DNA of 64,000 bases, taken from Bos javanicus. Taxonomy: Eukaryota > Chordata > Mammalia > Artiodactyla > Bovidae. Position numbers and translations under genes: made by a program. Shown here one piece after another: positions 39,134-51,590 of the stretch. Each line of letters opens with the position of its first letter. The first letter of the stretch is position 1. Location of the stretch: positions 496,001-560,000 of the forward strand of contig NC_083896.1 of NCBI RefSeq assembly GCF_032452875.1. The letters are read 5' to 3'. The notes beneath the pieces were generated by a model that was given only the letters and a program-made list of their open reading frames with translations, was not told where the DNA came from and did not search any database.

Positions 39134-40294
39134 GAATTCAGATGACCATTATATCTAGTACTGTGGGCAAGAATCCCTTAAAAGAAATGGAGTAACCTAC
39201 ACAGTCAACAAAAGTATGAAATGCAATACTTGGGTGCAATCTCACAAATGAGCAAATGATTTCTGTTCATTTCCAAGGCAAATCATTCAATATCACAGTA
39301 ATTCAAGTCCATGCCCCAAACAGTAAACCTGAAGAACTGAAGTTGAATAGTTCTATGATGACCTACAAGACCTCCTAGAACTGACACCAAAAGATGTCCT
39401 TTGCATGACAGGGGACTGGAATGCAAAAGTAGGAAGTCAAGAGATATCCAGAGTAACAGGCATGGTTGGCCTTGGAGTACAAAATAAAGCATGGCAAAGG
39501 CTAACAGAATTCTGGCATGAAAATGCACCAGTCATAACAAACACCCTCTTCCAGCAACACAAGAGATGACTCTACACATGGACATCACCAGATGGTCAAT
39601 ACTGAAATCAATTGATTATAATTTTTGCAGCCCAAGATGGAGCACTATATGGTCAGCAAAATCAAGACTAGGAGCTGACTGTGACTCATATTATGAACTC
39701 CTCATTGCAAAATTCAGACTTAAATTGAAGAAGTCGGGAAACCACTAAACTCTTCAGGTATGACCTAAATCAAATCCCTTATGATTATACAGTGGAATGA
39801 CAAATAGATTCAAGGGATTAGATCTGATAGACAGAGTGCCTGAAGAACTATGGACAGAACTCAATTTCATTGTACAGGAGGAGGCAGTGATCAAGACAAG
39901 CCCAAGAAAAAGAAATGCAAAAAGGCAAAATGGTTGTCTGAGAAGACCTTACAAATAGCTGAGAAAAGAAGAGAAGTGAGAGGCAAGGGAGAAAAAGAAA
40001 AATATATCCATCTGAATGCAGAGTTTCAAAGAATACCAGAAAGAGATAAGAAAGCCATCATCAGTAGTCAATACAAATAAATAGAGGAAAACAATATTAT
40101 TGGAAAGATTAGAGATCTCTTCAAGAAAACTTGAGATACCAAGGGAACATTTCATGAAAAGATGGGCACAATAAAGGACAGAAATTGTATGGACATAACA
40201 GAATGAGAAGATAGTAAGAAGAGGGGGCAAGAATACACAGAACTATACAAAAAAAAAAAAAAAAAAGCTTAATGATCCAGATAACCACGATGCT

Positions 40295-41106
40295 GTGATC
40301 ACTTACATAGAGCCAGACATTCTGGAATCTGAAGTCAAGTGGGCCCTAGAAAGCATCACTACAAACAAAAGTAGTGGAGGTGATGGAGTTACAGCTGAGC
40401 TATTTCAAATCCTAAATGAAGATGCTGTTAAGTGTTGCACTCAGGATGCCACTAAATATGGAAAACTCAGCAGTGGCCACAGGACTGGAAAAGGTCAGTT
40501 TTCCTTACAATCTCAAAGAAAGGCAATGCCAGAGAATGCTCAAACTACCACAATTGCACTCAGCTCTCATGCTAGCAAAGTAATGCTCAAAATTCTCCAA
40601 GCCAGGCTTTATAGTACATGAACTGTGAGCTTCCAAATGTTCAAGCTGGTTTAGAAAATGGAGAGAAACCAGAGATCAAATTGACAATATCCATTGGATC
40701 ATCAAAAAAGCAAGAGAGTTTCAGAAAAACATCTACTTCTGTTTTAGTGGCTAGGCCAAAGCCTTTGACTGGGTGGATCACAGCAAACTGTGGAAAATTT
40801 TTAAAGAGTTGGGAATACGAGACCACCTGACCTGCCTCCTAAGAAATCTGTGTGCAGGTCAAGAAACAACAGTTAGAACTGGACATGGAACAACAGACTT
40901 TTTCCAAATCAGGAAAGGAGTATGGCAAGGCTGGATATTGTCACCTTGCTTATTTAACTTACATGCAGAGTACATCATTCAAAATACTGGGCTGGTTGAA
41001 GCACAAGCTGGAATCAAGATTGCTGGGAGAAATATCAATAACCTCACATATGAAAATGACACCTACCTTATGGCAGAAAGCGAAGAACTATAGAGTGTCT
41101 TTATGA
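40295..41106 (+). pseudogene. BovB reverse transcriptase, heavily broken
   Basis: Pieces in two or more frames match the reverse transcriptase of the neighbouring copy: SIKKQESFRKTS-type text, AKAFDWVDHSKLW, GVWQGWILSPCLFNLHAEY and TYENDTYLMAESEE. Motif A is interrupted by a stop (FCFSG then TAG) and the YADD box has become YEND. It belongs to the long element at 36.8-41.83 kb. Confidence 0.82.
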
Positions 41107-41835
41107 AAGTAAAAGTGGAGATTGAAAAAATTTGCTTAAAACTCAATGTTCAGAAAATTAAGATCATGGCATCTGATCCCCTCACTTCATGGCAAATAGA
41201 TGCAGGAAACAATGGAAATAATGACAGACTTTATTTGGAGGGGCTCCAAAATCATTGCAGATATTGACTGTAGTCATGAAATTAGAACACGCTTGCTCCT
41301 TGGAAGAAAAGTTTTGACTAACCTAGACATCATATTAAAAAGCAGAGACATTTCTTTGCCAACAAAGGTCCGTCTAGTCAAAGCTATGGTTTTTCCAGTA
41401 GTCATGTATGGATATGAGAGTTGGACTATAATGAAAACTGTGCACAGAAGAATTGATGCTTTTGAACTGTGTTGTTGGAGAAGACTCTTGAGAGTCCTTT
41501 GGACTGCAAGAAGATCCATCCAGGCTATTCTAAAGGATATCAGTCCTGAATATTTATTGGAAGGACTGATGATGGTGAATCTGAGATTCCAATACTTTGG
41601 TCACCTGATCCGAAGAGCTGACCCATTGAAAAAACCCTTATGCTGGTAAGGATTGAAGGCAGAAGGAGACGGGGATGACAGAGGATGAGACGGTTATTTG
41701 GCATCACTGAGTCTATGGACATGAGTTGGAGTAAGCTCTGGGGGATGGTGCTGGACAGGGAAGCCTTTCGTGCTGCAGTACATGGAATCATAAAGAATCG
41801 GACACAACTGAATGACTGATCTGAACTGAAGGAAC

Positions 41836-44800
41836 CTAAACAGCATGTTTCTGAATAACCAACAGATCATGGAAGAATTTTAAAAGGAAATCAAAATATG
41901 TATAGAATCAAATGAAAATATAAACATGACAAATGTATGGGATTCAGTAAAAGCAGTGCTAAGAGGATGGTTCATAGCAATACAACCTTATCTCCAGAAG
42001 CAAGAGAGACATCAAATAAATAGCCTAACTTTACAACTAAGTCAACTAGAAAAAAGGAGAAATGAAGAAACCCAAAGTTAGTAGATGGAAAGACATCATG
42101 AAAATCAGAGTGAAATAAGTGAAAAAGAAACAAAGGATCTATAGCAAATATCAGCAAAATTAAAAGCTGGTTATTTGAGAAGATAAGTAAAAGTGACAAA
42201 CCATTAGCCAGACTCATCAAGAAAAAGAGGGAGAAGAATCCAACCAACAAAATTAGAAATGAAAATGGAGAAATCACAACACACAGCACAGAAACACAAA
42301 GGATCATGAGAGTAATATCAGCAACTACATGCTAATAAAATGGGCAACTTGGAAGAAATGGATAAATTCTTAGAAAAGTATAACTTTCCAAAACTGAACC
42401 AGGAAAAAGTAGAAAATCTTAACAGACTCATCACAAATATGGAAATAGAAATTGTAATAAACAATCTTCCAACTAACAAAAGTCAATAATCAGATGGCTT
42501 CATGGGTGAAATCTACCTAAAATTTAGAGAACAGCTGAGACCTATCCTACTCAAACTCTGCCATAAAATTGCAGAGGAAGGTAAACTCCCAAACCTATTC
42601 TATGAGGCTACCATCACCCTAATACCAAAACTAGACAAAGATGCCACAGTAAAAGAAAACTACAGGCCAATATCACTAATGAACATAGATGAAGAAATCC
42701 CCAACAAAATTCTAGCAAACAGAATCCAATAACATATTGAAAAGATCATAAATCGTGACCAAGTGGGCTTTGTGCCAGGATGCAAGAATTCTTCAATTTT
42801 CATAAATCAATCAATGTGATACACCACATTAACAAATTGAAAGGTAAAAACCATAAGATTATCTCAATGGATGTAGAGAAAACCTTTGAAAAAATTCATC
42901 ATCCATTTATGATAAAAAACATTCCAGAAAGCAGGCAAAGAGGGAACATACCTCAACATAATAAAAGTCATATATGATAAACCCACAGCAAACATTATCC
43001 TCAATGGCGAAAATTTGAAAACATCTCCTCTAAAGTCAGGAACAAGACAAGGGTAACCACTCTCACCACTACTATTCAACATAGTTTTGGAATTTTTAGC
43101 CACAACAAAGGAGAAGAAATAAAAGGAATCCAGATTGGAAAAGAAGTAAAACTCTCACTGTTGGCAGATGACATGATCCTCTATATAGAAAACTTTAAAC
43201 ACACCACCAGAAAGTTACTAGAGCTAATCAATGAATAAAGTTGCATGATATAAAATTAATACACAGAAATGCTCTGAATTTATATACACTAGCAATGAGA
43301 AAACAGAAAGAGAAATTAAGGAACAATTCTATTCACCATTGCAATGAAAAGAATAAAATACTTAGGAATAAATTTACGTAAAGAAGCAAAAGACATATAT
43401 ATAGAAAACTATAAAACACCAATGAAACAAATCAATGATGACACAAATAGATGTAGAAATATGTTATATTTATGGATTCGAAGAATCAATATATTGAAAA
43501 TGAGTATACTACACAAAGCAATCTATAGCTTCAATGCAATACCTATCAAGCTACCAACGGTATTTTTCACAGAATTAGAAGAAATGATTTCACAATTTGT
43601 ATGGAAACACAAAAAACCTCGAATAACCAAAGCAATCTTGAGAAAGAGCAATGTAATTGGAGGAATCAACTGCCTGACTTCAGGCTGTACTACAAAGCTA
43701 CAGTCATCAAGACAGTATAGTACTGGAACAAAGACAGAAATATAGATCAATGGAACAAAATAGAAAGCCCAGAGATAAATCCACCCATCAATGGACACCT
43801 TATCTTTGACAAAAGAGACAAAAAATATACAATGGAGAAAAAACACAATCTATTTAACAAGTGGTGCTGGGAAAACTGGTCAACCACCTGTAAAAGAATG
43901 AAACTAGAACACTTTCTAACACCACACACAAAAATGAACTCAAAATGGATTAAAGAGCTAAATATAAGACCAGAAACTATAAAACCTCTAGAGTAAAACA
44001 TTGGCAAAACACTCTTTGCTATAAATCACAGCAAGATTCTCTATGACTCACCTCCCAGAATAATGTAAATAAACGCAAAAATAAACAAACGGGACCTAAA
44101 TAAACTTAAAACCTTTTGCACAACTAAGGAAACTGTAAGCAAGGTGAGAAGGAAGCCTTCATAATGGGAGAAAATAATAGCAAATTAAACAACTTACAAA
44201 GAATTAATCTCCAGTTACAAGCAGCTCATGCAACTCAATACCAGAAAAATAAACAAACCAATCAAAAAATGGGCCAAAGAACTAAACAAACATTTCTCCA
44301 AAGAAGACATACAGATGGCTAACAAACACAAGAAAAGATTCTCAACCTCACTCATTATCAGAGAAATACAAATGGAAACCACAATGAGGTACCATCTCAT
44401 GCTGGTCAGAATGGCTGCCATCAAAAAGTCTACAAACAATAAATGCTGGAGAAGGGTGTGGAGAAAACGAAATCCTCTTACACTGTTGGTGGGAATGCAA
44501 ACTAGTACAGCCACTATGGAGAACAGCGTGAAGCTTCCTTAAAAAACTGGAAATAGAACCACCATACCACCCAGCAGTCTCACTGCTTGGCATACACACC
44601 CAGGAAACCAGAATTTGAAAGAGATGTGTGTACCCCGCTGTTCATTATAGCACGGTTTACAATAGCTAGGACATGGAAGCAACCTAGATGCCCATTGGCA
44701 GATGAATGTATAGGAAAGCTGTGGTACATATACACAATGTAATATTACTCAGCTATAAAAAAAAGAACACATTTGAGTCAGTGCTAATGAGGTGGATGAA

Positions 44801-45195
44801 ACTGGAGCCTATTATATAGGGTGAAGTTAATCAAAAATAAAAACACCAATACAGTATATTAATGTATATATATGGAGTTTAGAAATATGATAACAAAGAC
44901 CCTATATGCAAGACAGCAAAAGAGACACAGAGGTAAAGAACAGAGTTTTGGACTCTGTGGGAGAAGGCAAGGGTGGGATGATTTGGAAGAATAAAATTGA
45001 AACATATATATACCACATTTTAAATAGATGGCCAATCCTTGTTTGATGCACGAAACAGAGCATTCAAATCTAGTGCACCGGGACAACCCAGAGGGATGGG
45101 ATGGGAAGGGAGGTGGAGGGGTGTTCAGGATGGGCAGACACATGTACACTTGTGGCTGATTCATGTCAATGTAGAGAAATAAAGAACTAAAAAAA
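41836..45195 (+). mobile_element. L1 LINE, 5'-truncated ORF2 and 3' UTR, decayed
   Basis: The copy opens in L1 ORF2 (GTTTCTGAATAACCAACAGA) and proceeds through reverse transcriptase text (LADDMILYIEN at ~43,160, where other copies have FADD) and the cysteine-rich C-terminal region. It ends with the purine-rich 3' UTR (GGAAGGGAGGTGGAGGGGTG at ~45,104) and an A-rich tail. It lies immediately after the BovB at 36.8-41.83 kb. The ORF2 frame is fragmented by many indels; the longest plus-strand piece is 43,344-43,745. Confidence 0.88.
42502..44542 (+). pseudogene. L1 ORF2 remnant (reverse transcriptase to C-terminus)
   Basis: Segments at 42,502-42,732, 43,344-43,745 and 44,228-44,542 translate in shifting frames to L1 ORF2 motifs: LIPKLDKDATVKENYRPISL, the LADD catalytic box and KWAKELNKHFSKEDIQMANK. 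Near 44,530 it reads CTT AAA AAA CTG, so it lacks the nonsense codon found in the two younger L1 copies downstream. No single frame is long enough to encode an enzyme. Confidence 0.82.
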
Positions 45196-45926
45196 TTATT
45201 GTGAGAATTCATCAAGGAAACCTTTCCTAATCTTAGGAAGGTCATAGGAATCCAGGTCAAGGAAACCCAGAGAGTTCCAAGCTAGATGAAGCCAAACAGA
45301 TATACTCCAAGACATATTATAATTAAAGTAGTAATTAAGAGGGACTCTGAACAGCAGTAAGTGAAGAATAACTTGTTATGTTTAAGGAAAACCCCATAAA
45401 GTTTTCAGAAGACTTTTCAGCAGAAAATTTACAGGCCAGAGGGAGCAACTTGATTTATTTTAAAAGCTGAAATAAAAAAGAATCAACCAAGAAATATTTA
45501 CCTAACAAAGTTATCATTCAGAATTGAAGGAGCTGTAAAGAGGTTCCCAGATGTACAAAACTTAAAGAAGTGTGTAATCACTAAACTGATCCTACAAGAT
45601 ATTTTAAAGGGAGTTCTTTAAGCCAAACTAATTGCTAATAAAAAATATAGAAAAGTAAAAATCTCACTGGAAAAGGCAAATATGTAATAAAGGTAGTGGA
45701 TTAGATCACTTACAAAGTAAGCATGAAGATTATAAGAAAACAGTAATAAAGTTAAATTACAAGGATGTGTAAAATAAAAAGATGTAAAGTATGCCATTGC
45801 AAGCATAAAACGTGATGGAGGATGAATTTAAAAAAGATAGCTTTGGAATGTGCTACCAACTTAAACTACTACTAATATAGAATATTAAATGTGAACCTCA
45901 CAGAAAACACAATAAAAAATTTTTAT

Positions 45927-47061
45927 CAGAGATCAGATCAGATCAGTCGCTCAGTCGTGTCCCACTCTTTGCCACCCGATGAATTGCAGCAAGCCAGGCC
46001 TGCCTGTCCATCACCAACTCCCAGAGTTCACTCACACTCATGTCCATCGAGTCAGTGATGCCATCCAGCCATCTCATCCTCTGTCGTCCCCTTCTCCTCC
46101 TGCACCCAATCTCTCCCAGCATCAGAGTCTTTTCCAATGAGTCAACTCTTCGCATGAGGTAGCCAAAGTACTGGAGTTTCAGCTTTAGCATCATTCCTTC
46201 CAAAGAAATCCCAGGGCTGATCTCCTTCAGAATGGACTGGTTGGATCTCCTTGCAGTCCAAGGGATGCTCAAGAGTCTTCTCCAACACCACAGTTCAAAA
46301 GCATCAATTCTTCAGCGCTCAGCCTTCTTCACAGTCCAACTCTCACATCCATACATGACCACAGGGAAAACCATAGCCTTGACTAGATGAACCTTTGTTG
46401 GCAAAGTAATGTCTCTGCTTTTGAATATGCTATCTAGGTTGGTCATAACTTTCCTTCCAAGGAGTAAGCGTCTTTTAATTTCATGGCTGCAGTCACCATC
46501 TGCAGTGATTTTGGAGCCCCCAAAAATAAAGTCTGACACTGTTTCCACTGTTTCCCCATCTATTTCCCATGAAGTGGTGGGACCGGATGCCATGATCTTC
46601 GTTTTCTGAATGTTGAGCTTTAAGCCAAGTTTTTCACTCTCCACTTTCACTTTCATCAAGAGGCTTTTGAGTTCCTCTTCACTGTCTGCCATAAGGGTGA
46701 TGTCATCCGCATATCTGAGGTTATTGATATTTCTCCGGGCAATCTTGATTCCAGCTTGTGCTTCTTCCAGTCCAGCGTTTCTCATGATGTACTCTGCATA
46801 TAAGTTAAATAAACAGGGTGGCAATATACAGCCTTGACGAACTCCTTTTCCTATTTGGAACCAGTCTGTTGTTCCATGTCCAGTTCTAACTGTTGCTTCC
46901 TTATCTGCATACAAATTTCTCAAGAGGCAGATCAGATGGTCTGGTATTCCCATCTCTTGAAGAATTTTCCACAGTTTATTGTGATCCACACAGCCAAAGG
47001 CTTTGGCATAGTCAATAAAGCAGAAATAGATGTTTTTCTGGAACTCTTTTGCTTTTTCCAT
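45927..47061 (-). mobile_element. BovB LINE 3' half (minus) inside the ancient L1
   Basis: The element runs from its 3' end at left (GATCAGATCAGTCGCTCAGT) back to the reverse transcriptase at right (TTTTTGCTTTTTCCATG region). It interrupts the ancient L1 between ORF1 and ORF2. I could not find a TSD. Confidence 0.92.
46312..47061 (-). pseudogene. BovB reverse transcriptase, open for 249 codons
   Basis: On the minus strand the frame reads FCFIDYAKAFGCVDHNKLW, GVRQGCILPPCLFNLYAEY, NLRYADDITLMADSEEEL, and extends to VMYGCESWTVKKAER before a TGA. Motif A keeps its first aspartate, but AFD has become AFG; the YADD box is intact. The fragment starts inside the reverse transcriptase because the element is 5'-truncated. 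It ends at the same relative stop position as the 32.4-kb copy (after WTVKKAER), so this TGA could be subfamily-specific. Confidence 0.87.
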
Positions 47062-47446
47062 GAAAAAAGTGAAAGGAATCTAAACTTGGCATTAGAAAAA
47101 ACACAAGAGAAGAGAGAAAGAGAGGAAAGGAACAGAGACAAATAACAAAAATAGACAGAAAACAATTTAAAAGTAGTGATAGGTGTTGGCAAATTCTGTA
47201 CATTTATATGTATACCTGGTAATAATTACTATAAATATAGATGTACAAAATTTGCCAACCAAAAGGAATAAAGTGGTTGAATGGATAAACAATTCTGTCA
47301 ATATATTGCCCACAAGAACTCACTTCAGAAGAAATGATACACACAAACTGAAGGTGAAATAATGGGAAAAAATTAAGTAAATGGAAATGAAAAGAAAGCT
47401 GGAGTAGTCAGACAAAATAGACTAAAACAAAAGCTATAACAAAAGG

Positions 47447-47470
47447 AAAAAAGATATTAAAAATATTATA
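47447..47470. repeat. Left target-site duplication of the young L1 complex
   Basis: A 24-bp stretch (AAAAAAGATATT then AAAAATATTATA) is repeated at 51,623-51,646 with one mismatch (GAT versus GGT). The two copies bracket both young L1 copies. Confidence 0.93.
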
Positions 47471-49939
47471 CTGTAGGAGTTGCTTGTATATTTTTGAGAT
47501 TAGTTGTTTGTCTGTTGCTTCATTTGCTATTATTTTCTCCCATTCTGAAGGCTGTCTTTTCATCTTGCTTATAGTTTACTTTGTTGTGCAGAAGCTTTTA
47601 AGTTTAATTAGGCCCCATTTGTTTATTTTTACTTTTATTTCCAATATTCTGGGAGGTGAGTCATAGAGGATCCTGCTGTGATGTATGTCGGAGAGTGTTT
47701 TGCCTATGTTCTCCTCTAGGAGTTTTATAGTTTCTGGTCTTACATTTAGATCTTTAATCCATTTTGAGTTTATTTTTGTGTATGGTGTTAGAAAGTGCTC
47801 TAGTTTCATTCTTTTACGAGTGGTTGACCAATTTTCCCAGCACCACTTGTTAAAGAGTTTGTCTTTAATCCATTGTATATTCTTGCCTCCTTTGTCAAAG
47901 ATAAGGTTCCATATGTGCGTGGATTTATCTCTGGGCTTTCTATTTTGTTCCATTGATCTGTATTTCTGTCTTTGTGCCAGTACCATACTGTCTTGATAAC
48001 TGTGGCTTTGTAGTAGAGCCTGAAGTCAGGCAGGTTGATGCCTCCAGTTCCATTCTTCTTTCTCAAGATAGCTTTGGCTACTCGAGGTTTTTTGTATTTC
48101 CATACGAATTGTGAAATTATTTGTTCTAGCCCTGTGAAGAATACTGTTGGTAGCTTGATAGGGATTGCATTGAATCTATAAATTGCTTTGGGTAGTATAC
48201 TCATTTTCACTATATTGATTCTTCCGATCCATGAACATGGTATATTTTTCCATCTATTAGTGTCCTCTTGGATTTCTTACACCAGTGTTTTATAGTTTTC
48301 CATATATAGGTCTTTAGTTTCTTTAGGTAGATATATTCCTAAGTATTTTATTCTTTGGTTGCAATGGTGAATGGAATTGTTTCCTTAATTTCTCTTTCTG
48401 TTTTCTCATTATTAGTGTATAGGAATGCAAGGGATTTCTGTGTGTTGACTTTATATCCTGCAACTTTACTATATTCATTGATCAGTTCTAGTAATTTTCT
48501 GGTGGAGTCTTTAGGGTTTTCTATGTAGAGGATCATGTCATCTGCAAACAGTGAGAGTTTTACTTCTTCCTCTCCAATTTGGATTTCTTTTATTTCTTTT
48601 TCTGCTCTGATTGCTGTGGCCAAAACTTCCAAAACTATGTTGAATAGTAATGGTGAAAGTGGGCACCCTTGTCTTGTTCCTGACTTTAGAGGAAATGCTT
48701 TCAATTTTTCACCATTGAGGATAATGTTTGCTGTGGGTTTGTCATATATAGCTTTTATTATGTTGAGGTATGTTCCTTCTATTCCTGCTTTCTGGAGAGT
48801 TTTTATCATAAATGGATGTTGAATTTTGCCAAAGGCTTTCTCTGCATCTATTGAGATAATCATATGGTTTTTATTTTTCAATTTGTTAATGTGGTGTATT
48901 ACATTGATTGATTTGTGGATATTGAAGAATCCTTGCATTCCTGGGATAAAGCCCACTTGGTCAGCTCAAATCCAGAAAAATAAATGACCCAATCAAAAAA
49001 TGGGCCAAAGAACTAAATAGACATTTCTCCAAAGAAGACATACAGATGGCTAACAAACACATTAAAAGATGCTCAACATCACTCATTATCAAAGAAATGC
49101 AAATCAAAACCACTATGAGGTACCATTTCACACTAGTCAGAATGGCTGCGATCCAAAAGTCTACAAGCAATAAATGCTGGAGAGTGTGTGGAGAAAAGGG
49201 AACCCTCTTACACTGTTGATGGGAATGCAAATTAATACAGCCACTATGGAGAACAGTGTGGGGATTCCTTTAAAAAATGGAAATAGAACTGCCTTATGAC
49301 CCAGCAATCCCACTGCTGGGCATACACACTGAGGAAACCAGAATTGAAAGAGACACATGTACCCCAATGTTCATCGCAGCATTGTTTATAATAGCCAGGA
49401 CATGGAAGCAACCTAGATGTCCATCAGCAGATGAATGGATAAGAAAGCTGTGGTACATACACACAATGGAGTAATACTAAGCCATTAAAAAGAAGACATT
49501 TGAATCAGTTCTAATGAGGTGGATGAAACTGGAGCCTATTATACAGAATGAAGTAAGCCAGAAAGAAAAACACCAATACAGTATACTAAAGCATATATAT
49601 GGAATTTAGAAAGATGGTAACAATAACCCTGTATACGAGACAGCAAAAGAGACACTGATGTATAGAACAGTCCTTTGGACTCTGTGGGAGAGGGAGAGGG
49701 TGGGATGATTTGGGAGAATGGCATTGAAATATGTATAATATCATATATGAAATGAGTCGCCAGTCCAGGTTCGATGCACGATACTGGATGCTTGGGGCTG
49801 GTGCACTGGGACAACCCAGAGGGATGGTATGGGGAGGGAGGAGGGAGGAGGGTTCAGGATGGGGAACACATGTATACCTGTGGCGGATTCATTTTGATAT
49901 ATGGCAAAACCAATACAATATTGTAAAGTTAAATAAATT
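47471..49939 (+). mobile_element. Young L1, copy A, with 5' inversion
   Basis: The right part (48,961-49,939) is plus-strand L1: the end of ORF2, the 3' UTR (GGGAGGGAGGAGGGAGGAGG at ~49,832) and the tail. The left part (47,471-48,960) is the upstream ORF2 segment in reverse orientation. On the minus strand the left part ends at CAAGCAACTCCTACAG, and the right part begins TCAGCTCAAATCCAG, the very next ORF2 text, so almost nothing was lost at the inversion point. This is the twin-priming pattern known for L1. Confidence 0.93.
48348..48956 (-). pseudogene. L1 ORF2 reverse transcriptase segment (in the inverted part of copy A)
   Basis: The 202-codon frame contains HKSINVIHHINKLKNKNHMI, the DAEKAFGKIQHPFMIKTL region, GTRQGCPLSPLLFNIVLEVL and FADDMILYIENPKD. 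The FADD catalytic box is intact. It ends where an indel shifts the frame; the continuation lies at 47,806-48,210 and 47,576-47,986 on the same strand. High conservation points to a recent insertion. It is inactive because of truncation, inversion and frame breaks. Confidence 0.88.
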
Positions 49940-51590
49940 CACAATTTGTATGGAAATACAAAAAACCTCGAATAGCCAAAGCGATCTTGAGAAAGAAGAA
50001 TGGAACTGGAGGAATCAACCTACCTGACTTCAGGCTCTACTACAAAGCCACAGTTATCAAGACAGTATGGTACTGGCACAAAGACAGAAATATTGATCAA
50101 TGGAATAAAATAGAAAGCCCAGAGATAAATCCACGCACATATGGACACCTTATCTTTGACAAAGGAGGCAAGAATATACAATGGATTAAAGACAATCTCT
50201 TTAACAAGTGGTGCTGGGAAATCTGGTCAACCACTTGTAAAAGAATGAAACTGGACCACTTTCTAACACCATACACAAAAATAAACTCAAAATGGATTAA
50301 AGATCTAAACGTAAGACCAGAAACTATAAAACTCCTAGAGGAGAACATAGGCAAAACACTCTCCGACATACATCACAGCAGGATCCTCTATGACCCACCT
50401 CCCAGAATATTGGAAATAAAAGCAAAAATAAACAAATGGGGCCTAATTAACCTTAAAAGCTTCTGCACATCAAAGGAAACTATTAGCAAGGTGAAAAGAC
50501 AGCCTTCAGAATGGGAGAAAATAATAGCAAATGAAGCAACCAACAAACAACTAATCTCAAAAATATACAAGCAACTCCTACAGCTCAACTCCAGAAAAAT
50601 AAACGACCCAATCAAAAAATGGGCCAAAGAACTAAATAGACATTTCTCCAAAGAAGACATACAGATGGCTAACAAACACATGAAAAGATGCTCAACATCA
50701 CTCATTATCAGAGAAATGCAAATCAAAACCACTATGAGGTACCATTTCACACCAGTCAGAATGGCTGCGATCCAAAAGTCTACAAATAATAAATGCTGGA
50801 GAGGGTGTGGAGAAAAGGGAACCCTCTTACACTGTTGGTGGGAATGCAAACTAGTACAGCCACTATGGAGAACAGTGTGGAGTTTCCTTTAAAAACTGGA
50901 AATAGAACTGCCTTATGATCCAGCAACCCCACTGCTGGGCATACACACTGAGGAAACCAGAAGGGAAAGAGACACATGTACCCCAATGTTCATCGCAGCA
51001 CTGTTTATAATAGCCAAGACATGGAAGCAACCTAGATGTCCATCAGCAGATGAATGGATAAGAAAGCTGTGGTACATATACACAATGGAGTATTACTCAG
51101 CCATTAAAAAGAATACATTTGAATCAGTTCTAATGAGGTGGATGAAACTGGAGCCTATTATACAGAGTGAAGTAAGCCAGAAGGAAAAACATAAATACAG
51201 TATACTAACGCATATATATGGAATTTAGAAAGATGGTAACAATAACCCGGTGTACGAGACAGCAAAAGAGACACTGATGTATAGAACAGTGTTATGGGCT
51301 CTGTGGGAGTGGGGGAGGGTGGGAAGATTTGGGAGAATGGCAATGAAACATGTAAAATATCATGTAGGAAACGAGTTGCCAGTCCAGGTTCGATGCACGA
51401 TGCTGGATGCTTGGGGCTGGTGCACTGGGACGGCCCAGAGGGATGGTATGGGGAGGGAGGAGGGAGGAGGGTTCAGGATGGGGAACACATGTATACCTGT
51501 GGCGGATTCGTTTTGATATTTGGCAAAACTAATACAATTATGTAAAGTTTAAAAATAAAATAAAATTAGAAGAAAAAAATTTTTTTAATA
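49940..51590 (+). mobile_element. Young L1, copy B, inserted in the tail of copy A
   Basis: A 5'-truncated L1 starts within ORF2 (ACAATTTGTATGGAAATACA) directly after the AT-rich end of copy A. It carries its own 3' UTR and tail (GTAAAGTTTAAAAATAAAAT at ~51,542). AATAAATT at 49,932-49,939 and 51,587-51,594 is a possible short TSD. Because the outer 24-bp duplication encloses both copies, B must have landed in A after A inserted. Confidence 0.88.
49987..50892 (+). pseudogene. L1 ORF2 C-terminal region, 301 open codons ending in a premature TAA
   Basis: The frame covers GTGGINLPDFRLYYKATVIK, KWAKELNRHFSKEDIQMANK, and a cysteine-rich segment, CWRGCGEKGTLLHCWWECK, typical of the L1 ORF2 C-terminus. 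It stops at TAA 50,890-50,892 (CTT TAA AAA CTG). Downstream, the same frame reopens into ELPYDPATPLLGIHTEE and (50,986-51,228) MFIAALFIIAKTWKQPRCPS, to a natural end near 51,228. So a single codon separates this from a full C-terminus. The older L1 at 44.53 kb has AAA at this place. The true ORF2 start is absent because the copy is 5'-truncated. Confidence 0.88.

Larger units (their letters stand above)
36806..41833 (+). mobile_element. BovB LINE, near full length including 5' region, decayed
   Basis: The GC-richer 5' region (36.8-38.1 kb) contains CATCAGAGGGCAGACAGAAT and then GAACTCCCCAGGTCAGTAGG (38.0 kb), both familiar from the BovB 5' part. Endonuclease text begins around 38.1 kb, is split by a nested insertion at 38,285-39,133, and resumes at 39,134. 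The reverse transcriptase follows at ~40.3-41.1 kb and the 3' end (GACTGATCTGAACTGA) at ~41,830. Without the insert the element is ~4.2 kb. Its coding frame is broken many times. Confidence 0.88.

Noticed and set aside
36806..41833. Endogenous retrovirus
   Set aside because: There are no long terminal repeats, no gag or protease text; the motifs are those of a non-LTR element.
44859..45260. 133-codon minus-strand frame
   Set aside because: It is the complement of the L1 3' UTR and adjoining L1; the proline-rich stretch is the purine-rich UTR read backwards.
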